Below the pieces are notes generated by a model. It saw nothing but the letters and a program-made list of their open reading frames with translations. It was not told where the DNA came from and searched no databases. 17,455 bases of DNA from Helicobacteraceae bacterium. GTDB lineage: Bacteria > Campylobacterota > Campylobacteria > Campylobacterales > Sulfurimonadaceae. Both the position numbers and the translations under genes were made by a program. Positions 7,689 to 14,288 of the stretch are shown here, piece by piece. The stretch's first letter is position 1. Every line of letters starts with the position of its first letter. The stretch is from assembly GCA_027068615.1 (NCBI GenBank), contig JAMOQV010000232.1, positions 1 through 17,455 on the forward strand, read 5' to 3'.

Positions 7689-8943
7689 AATATAAACTTA
7701 CTCTATCATCATTTATCATATTTTCAACCTTATCTTTCCAATCAAAATATTTATCATCATTTTTATTTAACAAAGTATAAACATCATCTTTTTGAACTAA
7801 AGGTAGGATTAATATCTCTATAATGTTATTTTTACTTAACATTTGTTGTATATAACTTCTAAAAGTCTCATCAGCTAAAGATTCAGGTGAAGCAAATACA
7901 AGAACAAAACCCTCAAGGAAAGATAAAACTTTTTCATCTTCATTCTCTTTATCAAAAAGTGCAAAACTGTATTCTTGAAAACTATTATCACAAAGTTCTT
8001 TATCATAAAACTCTATATTTTTTGCATCTACTAGTTCCATCTCATAATAAAGCTTGTAAAATTTATGACTTAGGATATCATCTGTTTTTTTTGAATGTTG
8101 TTGAGAGTTTATAGTTTTTGTTTGTTTATGGTTTGTATCTATAGATATAACTGTGTTTGTACTCATCACATCAAAAAACTCTTTTGCTTGTTCTTCTAAA
8201 GAGTTTACAATAGTTTTATCTAATACTTTAAGTGTAAAATACCTCAAAATAAATTTAAAAACTATAACAAAAAAGATAGCTAAAGTAATAAGCTTAGACC
8301 AATAACTTTTAGAAACAATAACTCTAGCATCATCTTTTTTTATATCTGTTTTTTCGATGCTAGTGTTAGAGATATAACTACTTTCACTATAAAAAGTAAC
8401 ATTATGAGACCAAAAAATTATAATACTAGCAATTAAAATTCCAATACCATAGCTTATACCCATCTCGATAAACATAACTATACTATATGTTTTAAATATA
8501 TGGTTATGCTTATTTTCAAAGGTTGAAGATATTTTTTTAAAAAAAGTATTTAATAATGATGATTCATCTTTTTGAGGATATTTATATCTTAAAATATTTA
8601 TAATGGCAAATAAACTATAAATAAGAGGTAAAGCAACTGAAAAAAGTAAATATGTTTTTATATTTATCTCTTTATCAAAATAATTATAAGTTACCACAAA
8701 GCTAATTAAAAATACAACTACTAATAAAACTTTTTTTATACCTATCAACTGTTCAAATATATCATTTTTTAAGTTGTATTTATCTTTTTGTGTTTTATAA
8801 AAAGTATATAGTTCTTGTAGCTTATTGTCTTTATTGTAGATATAGTTTATATCTTTTTGATAGTGTTGAAACTCTTTTTTAGTAGTATTTTTTAGTATAT
8901 TTGAAAGGTTAAAGTAGTCTTTTATGGTTATGTTTTTTATCAT
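7678..8943 (-). CDS. DUF2868-like four-helix inner-membrane protein
   Basis: This 421-residue protein has four likely transmembrane segments at about 69–86, 97–117, 154–178 and 216–234. A polar loop lies between helices 3 and 4 (about 180–212), and there is a soluble C-terminal domain of about 185 residues. No catalytic motif was recognised. Assignment to the DUF2868 type rests on topology and on the directly overlapping DUF3482-type GTPase gene, with which such proteins pair; it is not proven by a signature motif. The C-terminal domain may be the cytoplasmic contact with the GTPase. The ATG at 8943 has an in-frame TAG four codons upstream. It lacks a Shine-Dalgarno; a perfect hairpin ends 10 nt before it. 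Codon use is strongly AT-biased compared with the upstream metabolic genes. Confidence 0.7.
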   Translation of the reverse strand: MIKNITIKDYFNLSNILKNTTKKEFQHYQKDINYIYNKDNKLQELYTFYKTQKDKYNLKNDIFEQLIGIKKVLLVVVFLISFVVTYNYFDKEINIKTYLLFSVALPLIYSLFAIINILRYKYPQKDESSLLNTFFKKISSTFENKHNHIFKTYSIVMFIEMGISYGIGILIASIIIFWSHNVTFYSESSYISNTSIEKTDIKKDDARVIVSKSYWSKLITLAIFFVIVFKFILRYFTLKVLDKTIVNSLEEQAKEFFDVMSTNTVISIDTNHKQTKTINSQQHSKKTDDILSHKFYKLYYEMELVDAKNIEFYDKELCDNSFQEYSFALFDKENEDEKVLSFLEGFVLVFASPESLADETFRSYIQQMLSKNNIIEILILPLVQKDDVYTLLNKNDDKYFDWKDKVENMINDDRVSLYYEK

Positions 8944-8953
8944 TTGTATTTTT

Positions 8954-8979
8954 ATCTAGCATTTTAAGAAATGCTAGAT
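8954..8979 (-). other. Perfect 11-bp hairpin just upstream of the membrane-protein start
   Basis: Arms 8954–8964 and 8969–8979 are exact complements around a 4-nt loop. The hairpin begins 6 nt after the reductase stop and ends 10 nt before the next ATG. In the transcript it is followed by AAAAAUAC rather than a U-run, so it is probably not an intrinsic terminator. It sits where a ribosome site would be expected. Confidence 0.65.
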
Positions 8980-8985
8980 TACTAC

Positions 8986-9756
8986 TTATTGAAAAGTTGT
9001 TCCACCATCAACAACTATAGTTTGACCTGTAAGCCATGATGAGTCTTTAGAACATAAGAAAAGACAAGCACCAGTTAAGTCAGTAACATCACCCATACGA
9101 CTAAGTGGAGATCTTCTTACAACTTCTGCTTTTACCTCTTCATAGTTTGGAAATGCTTTTAGTGCATCTGTGTCTATTGGACCACCACTTACTGCATTTA
9201 CTCTGATGTTTTTCTCACCTAACTCAGCTGCAGCATATCTAACCATAGCTTCAACAGCTGCTTTGTTAGTTCCATGACCTGCATAGTTTGGAGTATATAC
9301 AAGGTTACCAGTTGAACTCATAGAGATTATGCTTCCACCCTCACCATGTTTTTCTATCCTTTTTGTTGCTTCTTGAGCACCAACTACAAAGGCATCAACA
9401 GTTGCTGTATATATGTTGTTAAGTCCACGAGGTTTAAGTCTCATAAATGGACCAAATCCACCAACAACAGCACGACCAGAGATGATAGCATTTGAGATAA
9501 AAAAGTCTAGTCTATCAAAATCTTCATCAAAAAGTTTATATACATCTTTATAAGTGTTTGGCTCTAGTATATCAAGCTTATAAGCACGACATTTAACACC
9601 ATACTTATCTTCAATATCTGCTATAATTTCATTTGCAGTATCTGCACTTGAAGCATAAGTAAATGCTACATTAACACCTTTTTGTGCAAAAGCATAAACG
9701 ATAGCTTTTCCAATCCCACGAGTTCCACCACTTACAAAAAGAGTTTTTCCTTGCAT
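8986..9756 (-). CDS. Enoyl-ACP reductase, FabL-like short-chain dehydrogenase
   Basis: The 256-residue SDR protein probably reduces enoyl-ACP with NAD(P)H in fatty-acid elongation. The cofactor loop is GGTRGIG (10–16), followed by D62 (LDI) and N89-A90. The active-site arrangement is Y158-x6-K165 rather than the YxxxK of ordinary SDRs; Y-x6-K is the pattern of FabI/FabL enoyl reductases. The C-terminal LTGQTIVVDGG is a standard SDR feature. AVSGGPIDTDALKAFPNYEE (188–207) is also FabL-like. It begins 1 nt after dapA's stop with an AAAGGA site inside dapA, so the two are co-translated. A different SDR specificity remains possible, which is why no gene symbol is given. Confidence 0.85.
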   Translation of the reverse strand: MQGKTLFVSGGTRGIGKAIVYAFAQKGVNVAFTYASSADTANEIIADIEDKYGVKCRAYKLDILEPNTYKDVYKLFDEDFDRLDFFISNAIISGRAVVGGFGPFMRLKPRGLNNIYTATVDAFVVGAQEATKRIEKHGEGGSIISMSSTGNLVYTPNYAGHGTNKAAVEAMVRYAAAELGEKNIRVNAVSGGPIDTDALKAFPNYEEVKAEVVRRSPLSRMGDVTDLTGACLFLCSKDSSWLTGQTIVVDGGTTFQ

Positions 9757-9757
9757 C

Positions 9758-10651
9758 TTAAAGTCCTTTTATCTCATAGTTTTTCATAACTTCTTCAATT
9801 CTTTTCATATTTTCTACACTTGGACGAACAAGTGGAAGACGATACTCTAGTGTTTTTATAAGTCCAGCTATATACATAGCAGCTTTTACAGGGATAGGGT
9901 TTGCTTCACAAAACATTATGCTGTTAAGTGGGTAAAGTTTGTCATTGATAGCTTTTGCACCTGCAAAATCACCACTTAAAGCTAATCTTACAAGCTCACT
10001 TTTCATATCTGGCATCAAGTTTGAAGTAACTGAAGTTATACCAGCTCCACCATTTGCTAAAATTGGATAATCAATAGCATCATCCCCACTAAACACTTTA
10101 AGTTCAGGTCTGCGAGATAAAAGCTCAACTGTTCTCTCTAGTGAACCAGTAGCCTCTTTTACACCATAGATATTTTTAACATCATCAAAAAGTCTTATCG
10201 TTGTATCTGCTGATATATCTACACCTGTACGACCTGGAACATTGTAAAGCATAAATGGAAGTTCACTTACTGCTTCTGCTATCGTTTTATAGTGCTGATA
10301 AATCCCCTCTTGAGATGGTTTGTTGTAGTAAGGACTAACCGAAAATATAGCATCAACACCAGCTTTTTGTGCATGTTTTGCAATCTCTACTGCTTCGTGT
10401 GTAGCATTGCTACCTGCACCTGCAAGAACTTTTGTAGATGTACCTTTACATACTTCTACTGCTATTTCTATACATCTTTTATGCTCATCGTGAGTTAGAG
10501 TTGCACTCTCACCTGTTGTGCCAACTGGACATATAGCATCCATACCGTTGTCAATCTGTCTTTTTATAAGAGCTGCATAAGTTTGCTCATCAAGTTTTCC
10601 ATCTTTAAATGGAGTTATAAGTGCTGTTGAAGAACCTGTTACAATATTCAT
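9758..10651 (-). CDS. dapA: 4-hydroxy-tetrahydrodipicolinate synthase
   Basis: DapA condenses pyruvate with aspartate semialdehyde, the first committed step to diaminopimelate and lysine. At 297 residues it has the normal length. Visible active-site residues are the Schiff-base lysine K165 (YGVKEATG), the triad residues T45 in GTTGES and Y136 in YNVPGRTG, Y109 in SPYYNKP, and R141. The ATG has AAAGG 9 nt upstream and a strong extended -10 promoter further up. It heads the transcript with the enoyl reductase. The codon use is less AT-extreme than in the downstream restriction genes, as expected for a well-expressed housekeeping gene. Confidence 0.98.
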   Translation of the reverse strand: MNIVTGSSTALITPFKDGKLDEQTYAALIKRQIDNGMDAICPVGTTGESATLTHDEHKRCIEIAVEVCKGTSTKVLAGAGSNATHEAVEIAKHAQKAGVDAIFSVSPYYNKPSQEGIYQHYKTIAEAVSELPFMLYNVPGRTGVDISADTTIRLFDDVKNIYGVKEATGSLERTVELLSRRPELKVFSGDDAIDYPILANGGAGITSVTSNLMPDMKSELVRLALSGDFAGAKAINDKLYPLNSIMFCEANPIPVKAAMYIAGLIKTLEYRLPLVRPSVENMKRIEEVMKNYEIKGL

Positions 10652-10680
10652 CTAGTTTAGCCTTTAAAAAATAATATGTA

Positions 10681-10689
10681 ATTATAGCA
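10681..10689 (-). promoter_or_regulatory. dapA promoter, extended -10
   Basis: The minus strand reads TTTTTTGCTATAAT, a consensus TATAAT (10681–10686) with the upstream TGn extension (10687–10689) and a preceding T-run, the usual Campylobacterota housekeeping promoter form. It lies 30 nt before the dapA ATG. No -35 is evident. Confidence 0.75.
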
Positions 10690-10805
10690 AAAAAGTTTTA
10701 ATATTATGTCGTGAATTTTTAAGTTACTGAAGTTAATTAAAAAATATTAAATTAATAATATATAAAGTATAAGAAAAATATTTATTTTTATATTGAAAGT
10801 GTTTG

Positions 10806-10830
10806 AAAAAATAATTTATTGTGGAATAAA
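10806..10830 (-). terminator. Possible weak terminator after tRNA-Glu
   Basis: On the minus strand, directly after the tRNA 3' end, a 6-bp AU-only stem (TTTATT / AATAAA, 4-nt loop) is followed by TTATTTTTT. The stem is weak but the U-run is correctly placed. Confidence 0.35.
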
Positions 10831-10833
10831 AGT

Positions 10834-10908
10834 TGGTGACCCCGAGGAGAATCGAACTCCTGTAACATGGATGAAAACCATGGATCCTAACCGCTAGACG
10901 ACGGGGCC
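10834..10908 (-). tRNA. tRNA-Glu (UUC)
   Basis: The 75-nt cloverleaf has a 7-bp acceptor stem (GGCCCCG / CGGGGTC, one G-U pair), the D-arm GTCTAGCGGTTAGGAT, an anticodon stem CATGG/CCATG with loop TTTTCAT (anticodon TTC), the T-loop TTCGATT, and an encoded CCA. It is the second gene of a two-tRNA unit, 14 nt after tRNA-Lys. Confidence 0.97.
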
Positions 10909-10922
10909 AACATTGAAGTAAA

Positions 10923-10998
10923 TGGTGTCCTGTGATGGATTCGAACCATCGGCCACATCATTAAAAGTGACGTGCTCTACCAGCTGAGCTAACAAGAC
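10923..10998 (-). tRNA. tRNA-Lys (UUU)
   Basis: The 76-nt cloverleaf has acceptor stem GTCTTGT / ACAGGAC, D-arm GCTCAGCTGGTAGAGC, an anticodon arm CGTCA/TGATG with loop CTTTTAA (anticodon TTT), T-arm GATGG/CCATC with TTCGAAT, and an encoded CCA. It is the first gene of the tRNA unit, with a consensus promoter about 30 nt upstream. Confidence 0.97.
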
Positions 10999-11027
10999 AT
11001 TTTATCTTTTGGCTTAAAGATGGCGAA

Positions 11028-11056
11028 ATTATAGACAAATCAAAACATAATGTCAA
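11028..11056 (-). promoter_or_regulatory. Consensus sigma-70 promoter of the tRNA-Lys/Glu unit
   Basis: The minus strand carries TTGACA (11051–11056), exactly 17 nt of spacer, and TATAAT (11028–11033). The bases after the -10 (TTCGCC) are GC-rich for this genome, like the discriminators of stringently controlled stable-RNA promoters. Confidence 0.88.
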
Positions 11057-11058
11057 GG

Positions 11059-11081
11059 ATTTTGAAAAGAAATTTCAAAAT
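11059..11081. repeat. 9-bp inverted repeat just upstream of the tRNA promoter
   Basis: ATTTTGAAA (11059–11067) and TTTCAAAAT (11073–11081) are perfect complements around 5 nt, ending 3 bp from the tRNA -35 box in the divergent region. It could be an operator or an A/T-rich UP-like element. No specific binder is recognised. Confidence 0.45.
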
Positions 11082-11112
11082 TTGTCAAAAATTGCTTTTA
11101 TATGCTCATTTC

Positions 11113-11140
11113 TTAACTATTAATATATAAAGAATATAAT
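11113..11140 (+). promoter_or_regulatory. Probable promoter of the MoxR/Bat operon
   Basis: A TATAAT (11135–11140) with a loose TTAACT -35 (11113–11118, 16-nt spacer) lies 37 nt upstream of the moxR-like ATG. The AAGG ribosome site (11165–11168) is 9 nt before the ATG. Confidence 0.6.
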
Positions 11141-11177
11141 TTTATTAAGTAGAATTAATTTAAAAAGGTAGTTATAT

Positions 11178-12125
11178 ATGATTTTTAAGATAGAAGCTGT
11201 AAAAAAAGAGGTAGCAAAAGTTGTTGTTGGTCAAGAAAAGATGATAGATTCTCTTCTTATAGCATTTTTATGTGATGGGCATATCCTTATAGAGGGTGTT
11301 CCTGGACTTGCAAAAACTACAACAGTTAATGCTTTAGCAAACTCTTTGGGATTAAATTTTAAAAGGGCTCAGTTTACACCAGACTTACTTCCTGCTGATA
11401 TCTTGGGTGCTGAGATATATGACCCACAAAATAATACCTTTAAGATAAAAAAAGGTCCTATTTTTACTAACTTACTTTTAGCAGATGAGATTAATCGTGC
11501 TCCTGCTAAAGTTCAATCAGCACTTCTTGAAGTGATGCAAGAGAAACAAGTAACTTTAGGTGATACTACATTTCAGATAGAGAGACCATTCTTTGTAATG
11601 GCAACTCAAAACCCAGTAGAACAAGAGGGTGTATATCAACTTCCTGAAGCTCAGTTAGATAGGTTTATGTTAAAGCTTGTTGTAGGTTATAACTCTAAAG
11701 ATGAAGAACTAGAGATAGCAAGAAGAATCTCAAGTGGAGATATGCAAGAGATAAAATCAGCTATAACATTGGATGAATTAAAAGAGATAAAAAAAGCTAT
11801 AAAGTCTGTTCATGTAGATGCAGAGGTTGAAAAGTATATGATAGAGTTGGTAAATGCAACAAGAAATCCACAAGAGTATGGATTGGATGATATAAAAGAC
11901 TATATCCACTTTGGGGCTTCTCCCCGTGTTAGTATAGATATGTTCAAAGCTGTAAAAGCTATGGCATTTATGAGAGGAAAAGATTTTGTAACACCTGTTG
12001 ATGTTGCATATATCATAAAAGAGTTGATGAGGCATCGCATCGTTTTAACTTATGAAGCTGAAGCTGAAGGCATCACAACTGATGAGATAATTCAAAAAGT
12101 TTTAGAGACAGTTGCGATACCTTAA
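11178..12125 (+). CDS. MoxR family AAA+ ATPase
   Basis: This is a 315-residue MoxR-type AAA+ ATPase, a cytoplasmic chaperone-like enzyme that acts on VWA-domain partners. Walker A is GVPGLAKT (40–47) and Walker B is LLLADEINRAP (99–109). The MoxR-typical KVQSALLEVMQE follows it. Sensor 1 lies in ATQNPVEQEGVYQLPEAQLDRF, another strong family block. The C-terminal lid contains GASPR. It heads a six-gene plus-strand operon encoding DUF58 and VWA proteins, the standard partners of MoxR ATPases, and ends 12 nt before the DUF58 gene. All nucleotide-binding residues are present. Confidence 0.95.
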   Translation: MIFKIEAVKKEVAKVVVGQEKMIDSLLIAFLCDGHILIEGVPGLAKTTTVNALANSLGLNFKRAQFTPDLLPADILGAEIYDPQNNTFKIKKGPIFTNLLLADEINRAPAKVQSALLEVMQEKQVTLGDTTFQIERPFFVMATQNPVEQEGVYQLPEAQLDRFMLKLVVGYNSKDEELEIARRISSGDMQEIKSAITLDELKEIKKAIKSVHVDAEVEKYMIELVNATRNPQEYGLDDIKDYIHFGASPRVSIDMFKAVKAMAFMRGKDFVTPVDVAYIIKELMRHRIVLTYEAEAEGITTDEIIQKVLETVAIP

Positions 12126-12137
12126 AAAGGTTGTTAT

Positions 12138-12968
12138 ATGAGTAAACTAAAAAAAATCCTAGTTCGTGCTAGACGGCAAGTATTTAGCGAGATGTCTGGA
12201 AATAATCCCTCTATATTTCAAGGGGAGGGTTATGACTTTATAGAACTTCGTGAATATATGGCTGGAGATGATATAAGATATATAGATTGGAATATTACAG
12301 CAAAGATGCAAAAACCATTTATAAAAATCTTTCGTGAAGAGAGAGAGTTAAATGTTGTCGTTGCATCTGTTTTAAATGGTGGTGTGCATTTTGGTTCAAA
12401 GAGATTTAAGCAAGAGGTTATTGCAGAGATAAATGCTAATATAGGTTTTTCTGTACTTAAAAATGGGGATTTATTGAGTTCTTATATATTTACAGACAAA
12501 ATGGAATCTTATAATAAACCTAGTAAGAAAAATTTTCAAGTTCAAAAAGTTACCAAAGATATATTGGACTTTGATGCATTAAATAAAAGTGTTGATTTTA
12601 AAGTTTTATCAGATACTTTATATAAGAGGTTAAAAAGAAAGTCTCTTATACTTGTTGTTGGTGATTTTTTTGAGATACCAGATTTTAGACTTTTGGCTAA
12701 AAAACATGAAGTTATAGCTATTATAGTAAGAGATAAGTTAGAAGAGCATCCTCCTGCTATGGGTTTTTCATCTTTGTTAGACCCTGAAAGTGGTACAACT
12801 CTTGAGGGAGATTTTAACGACTCTAGTATCTTAAGCTATGTAAAAAAAGTTATGGCTCATGATCATAAACTATATGAAAGATTTAGAAAAGATAAAGTTA
12901 GGTTTACAAAAATCTATACAGATTCATTAGTTAGTGTAGAGCTTAGAAGATTGTTTGAGGGTAGATGA
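12138..12968 (+). CDS. DUF58 family protein of the Bat operon
   Basis: The 276-residue protein has the DUF58 hallmark: the FQGEGYDFIELREY block and GDDIRYIDWN (43–52), followed by a degenerate VWA-like fold (SLILVVGDFFEIPDF). DUF58 proteins are near-constant neighbours of MoxR ATPases; their biochemical role is not settled, though a scaffolding or substrate-linking role is usual speculation. No transmembrane segment is evident, so it is probably cytoplasmic or peripheral. An AAGG site precedes the ATG. The stop TGA overlaps the next gene's ATG by 4 nt, so the two are coupled. Confidence 0.93.
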   Translation: MSKLKKILVRARRQVFSEMSGNNPSIFQGEGYDFIELREYMAGDDIRYIDWNITAKMQKPFIKIFREERELNVVVASVLNGGVHFGSKRFKQEVIAEINANIGFSVLKNGDLLSSYIFTDKMESYNKPSKKNFQVQKVTKDILDFDALNKSVDFKVLSDTLYKRLKRKSLILVVGDFFEIPDFRLLAKKHEVIAIIVRDKLEEHPPAMGFSSLLDPESGTTLEGDFNDSSILSYVKKVMAHDHKLYERFRKDKVRFTKIYTDSLVSVELRRLFEGR

Positions 12969-13369
12969 TGCAACAACATTATAATATAAAACTTCATGAT
13001 ATAAAACCAATAGTTGAGGTGGAGGAGTACTCTTTTTATTATCTTATAGGTTTTAGTATTTTAATAGTTTTACTTATATCTGGTTTGGTTTATCTTTTTA
13101 TAAAATGGTATAAAAATAGAAAAAAATACAATCAAAGGGAAGAGTATAGTAAGATTTTAAAATCACTTGATTTAAAAGATGCTAAAAAAAGTGCTTATGC
13201 TATAACATTTTATGGTGCTTTGTTTAAAGATGATAGCCCTAGACATACTGAGATGTTTAAAAATCTAACTGAAAGGTTAGAAGCTTATAAGTATAAAAAA
13301 AATGTGCAAAAGTTTGATAAAGAGACATTGGGTTATATAGAACTTTATAAAGGGATGCTTGATGTTTAG
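12965..13369 (+). CDS. Small single-pass membrane protein of the Bat operon (DUF4381-like)
   Basis: The 134-residue protein has one membrane helix at about 24–47, followed at once by a basic stretch (KWYKNRKK), indicating a cytoplasmic C-terminal side. The remaining ~85 residues are helical and charged. Size, topology and position between DUF58 and the first VWA gene fit the short DUF4381-type proteins seen in MoxR/Bat operons; the sequence alone gives no signature. The ATG at 12965 overlaps the DUF58 stop (ATGA). A second ATG follows immediately at 12968, so the start may be one codon later. The last 8 nt overlap the next gene. Confidence 0.75.
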   Translation: MMQQHYNIKLHDIKPIVEVEEYSFYYLIGFSILIVLLISGLVYLFIKWYKNRKKYNQREEYSKILKSLDLKDAKKSAYAITFYGALFKDDSPRHTEMFKNLTERLEAYKYKKNVQKFDKETLGYIELYKGMLDV

Positions 13370-14288
13370 TTTAGATGAGATATATTTTCAACACCCTTTT
13401 TTTGTATTAGCTATTGTTCCTTTTATAGTTTGTGCATATTTTTGTAAAATGAAACTACCATCTATATACTTCCCACATACAAAACAATTTGCAACATCAA
13501 CTATTGCATCTTCAAAAATACTATTTTTTTTAAAATGGTTAAGTATAGTTATGATGGTTCTTGCATTTATGTCACCTGTAAAAGATGAACCTTATGAGTT
13601 AGACCCTAAAAATGGTTATGAGTTAGCACTTATTTTAGATGCTTCAGAGTCTATGCAATCAAGAGGGTTTGATATGAATAATCCAATGCTTAGTAGATTT
13701 GATGTTGTTAAGATGATAGTAGATGACTTTATATCAAAAAGAAAAAATGATAATATTGGTTTGGTTGTATTTGGTTCATACTCTTTTATAGCATCTCCTC
13801 TTACTTATGATGATAATATTTTAAAAAAGATAGTATCCCAACTTCAAATAGGTATGGCTGGAAAATATACAGCACTTTATGAAGCTTTAGCTCAAGGTGT
13901 AAATCTACTTAAGATGAGTAAGGCAAACTCTAAAGTAGCTATACTTTTAACAGATGGTTACTCAACAGTTGGAAAAGACAATATCCCTCTTGATGTAGCG
14001 ATAGAGATGGCAAAAAAAGAGGGTGTAAAAGTTTATCCTATAGGTATAGGTCGTTATGGCGAATACAATCAAAAAGTATTATTAAAAATAGCAAAAGAGA
14101 CGGGTGGTGTTGCATTTGGAGCTTCAAATGCAGATGAGTTAAAATCTGTTTATAAAAAGATAGATGAATTAGAAAAGTCAAAGATAAAAAGTGAGACATT
14201 TTCTTATCTAAATTATTATTATCTATATCCACTTTTTGTAGCATTTATATCTTTGATGTTGTATGTATATATAAGGAATAAAAGATGA
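13362..14288 (+). CDS. batA: BatA-like VWA-domain membrane protein
   Basis: This protein has two N-terminal membrane segments (about 13–28 and 54–71), a VWA domain, and a C-terminal membrane helix at about 283–303, 308 residues in all. The MIDAS metal site is complete: D93-x-S95-x-S97, T170 and D198 (TDG). This layout is that of BatA/BatB proteins of aerotolerance operons, whose VWA domain is held at the membrane and is thought to contact partner proteins under MoxR control. I chose the ATG at 13362, with AAAGGGA about 6 nt upstream; a TTG one codon earlier (13359) is possible. It overlaps the previous gene by 8 nt and the next by 4 nt. Confidence 0.9.
   Translation: MFSLDEIYFQHPFFVLAIVPFIVCAYFCKMKLPSIYFPHTKQFATSTIASSKILFFLKWLSIVMMVLAFMSPVKDEPYELDPKNGYELALILDASESMQSRGFDMNNPMLSRFDVVKMIVDDFISKRKNDNIGLVVFGSYSFIASPLTYDDNILKKIVSQLQIGMAGKYTALYEALAQGVNLLKMSKANSKVAILLTDGYSTVGKDNIPLDVAIEMAKKEGVKVYPIGIGRYGEYNQKVLLKIAKETGGVAFGASNADELKSVYKKIDELEKSKIKSETFSYLNYYYLYPLFVAFISLMLYVYIRNKR

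Noticed and set aside
10690..10805. Short AT-only palindromes between tRNA-Glu and dapA
   Set aside because: Stems of 6–7 bp made only of A and T are expected by chance in sequence this AT-rich.
11083..11088. Second TTGACA on the minus strand upstream of the tRNA promoter
   Set aside because: At 17-bp spacing the -10 position reads TCAAAA, so it is unlikely to be a working promoter.
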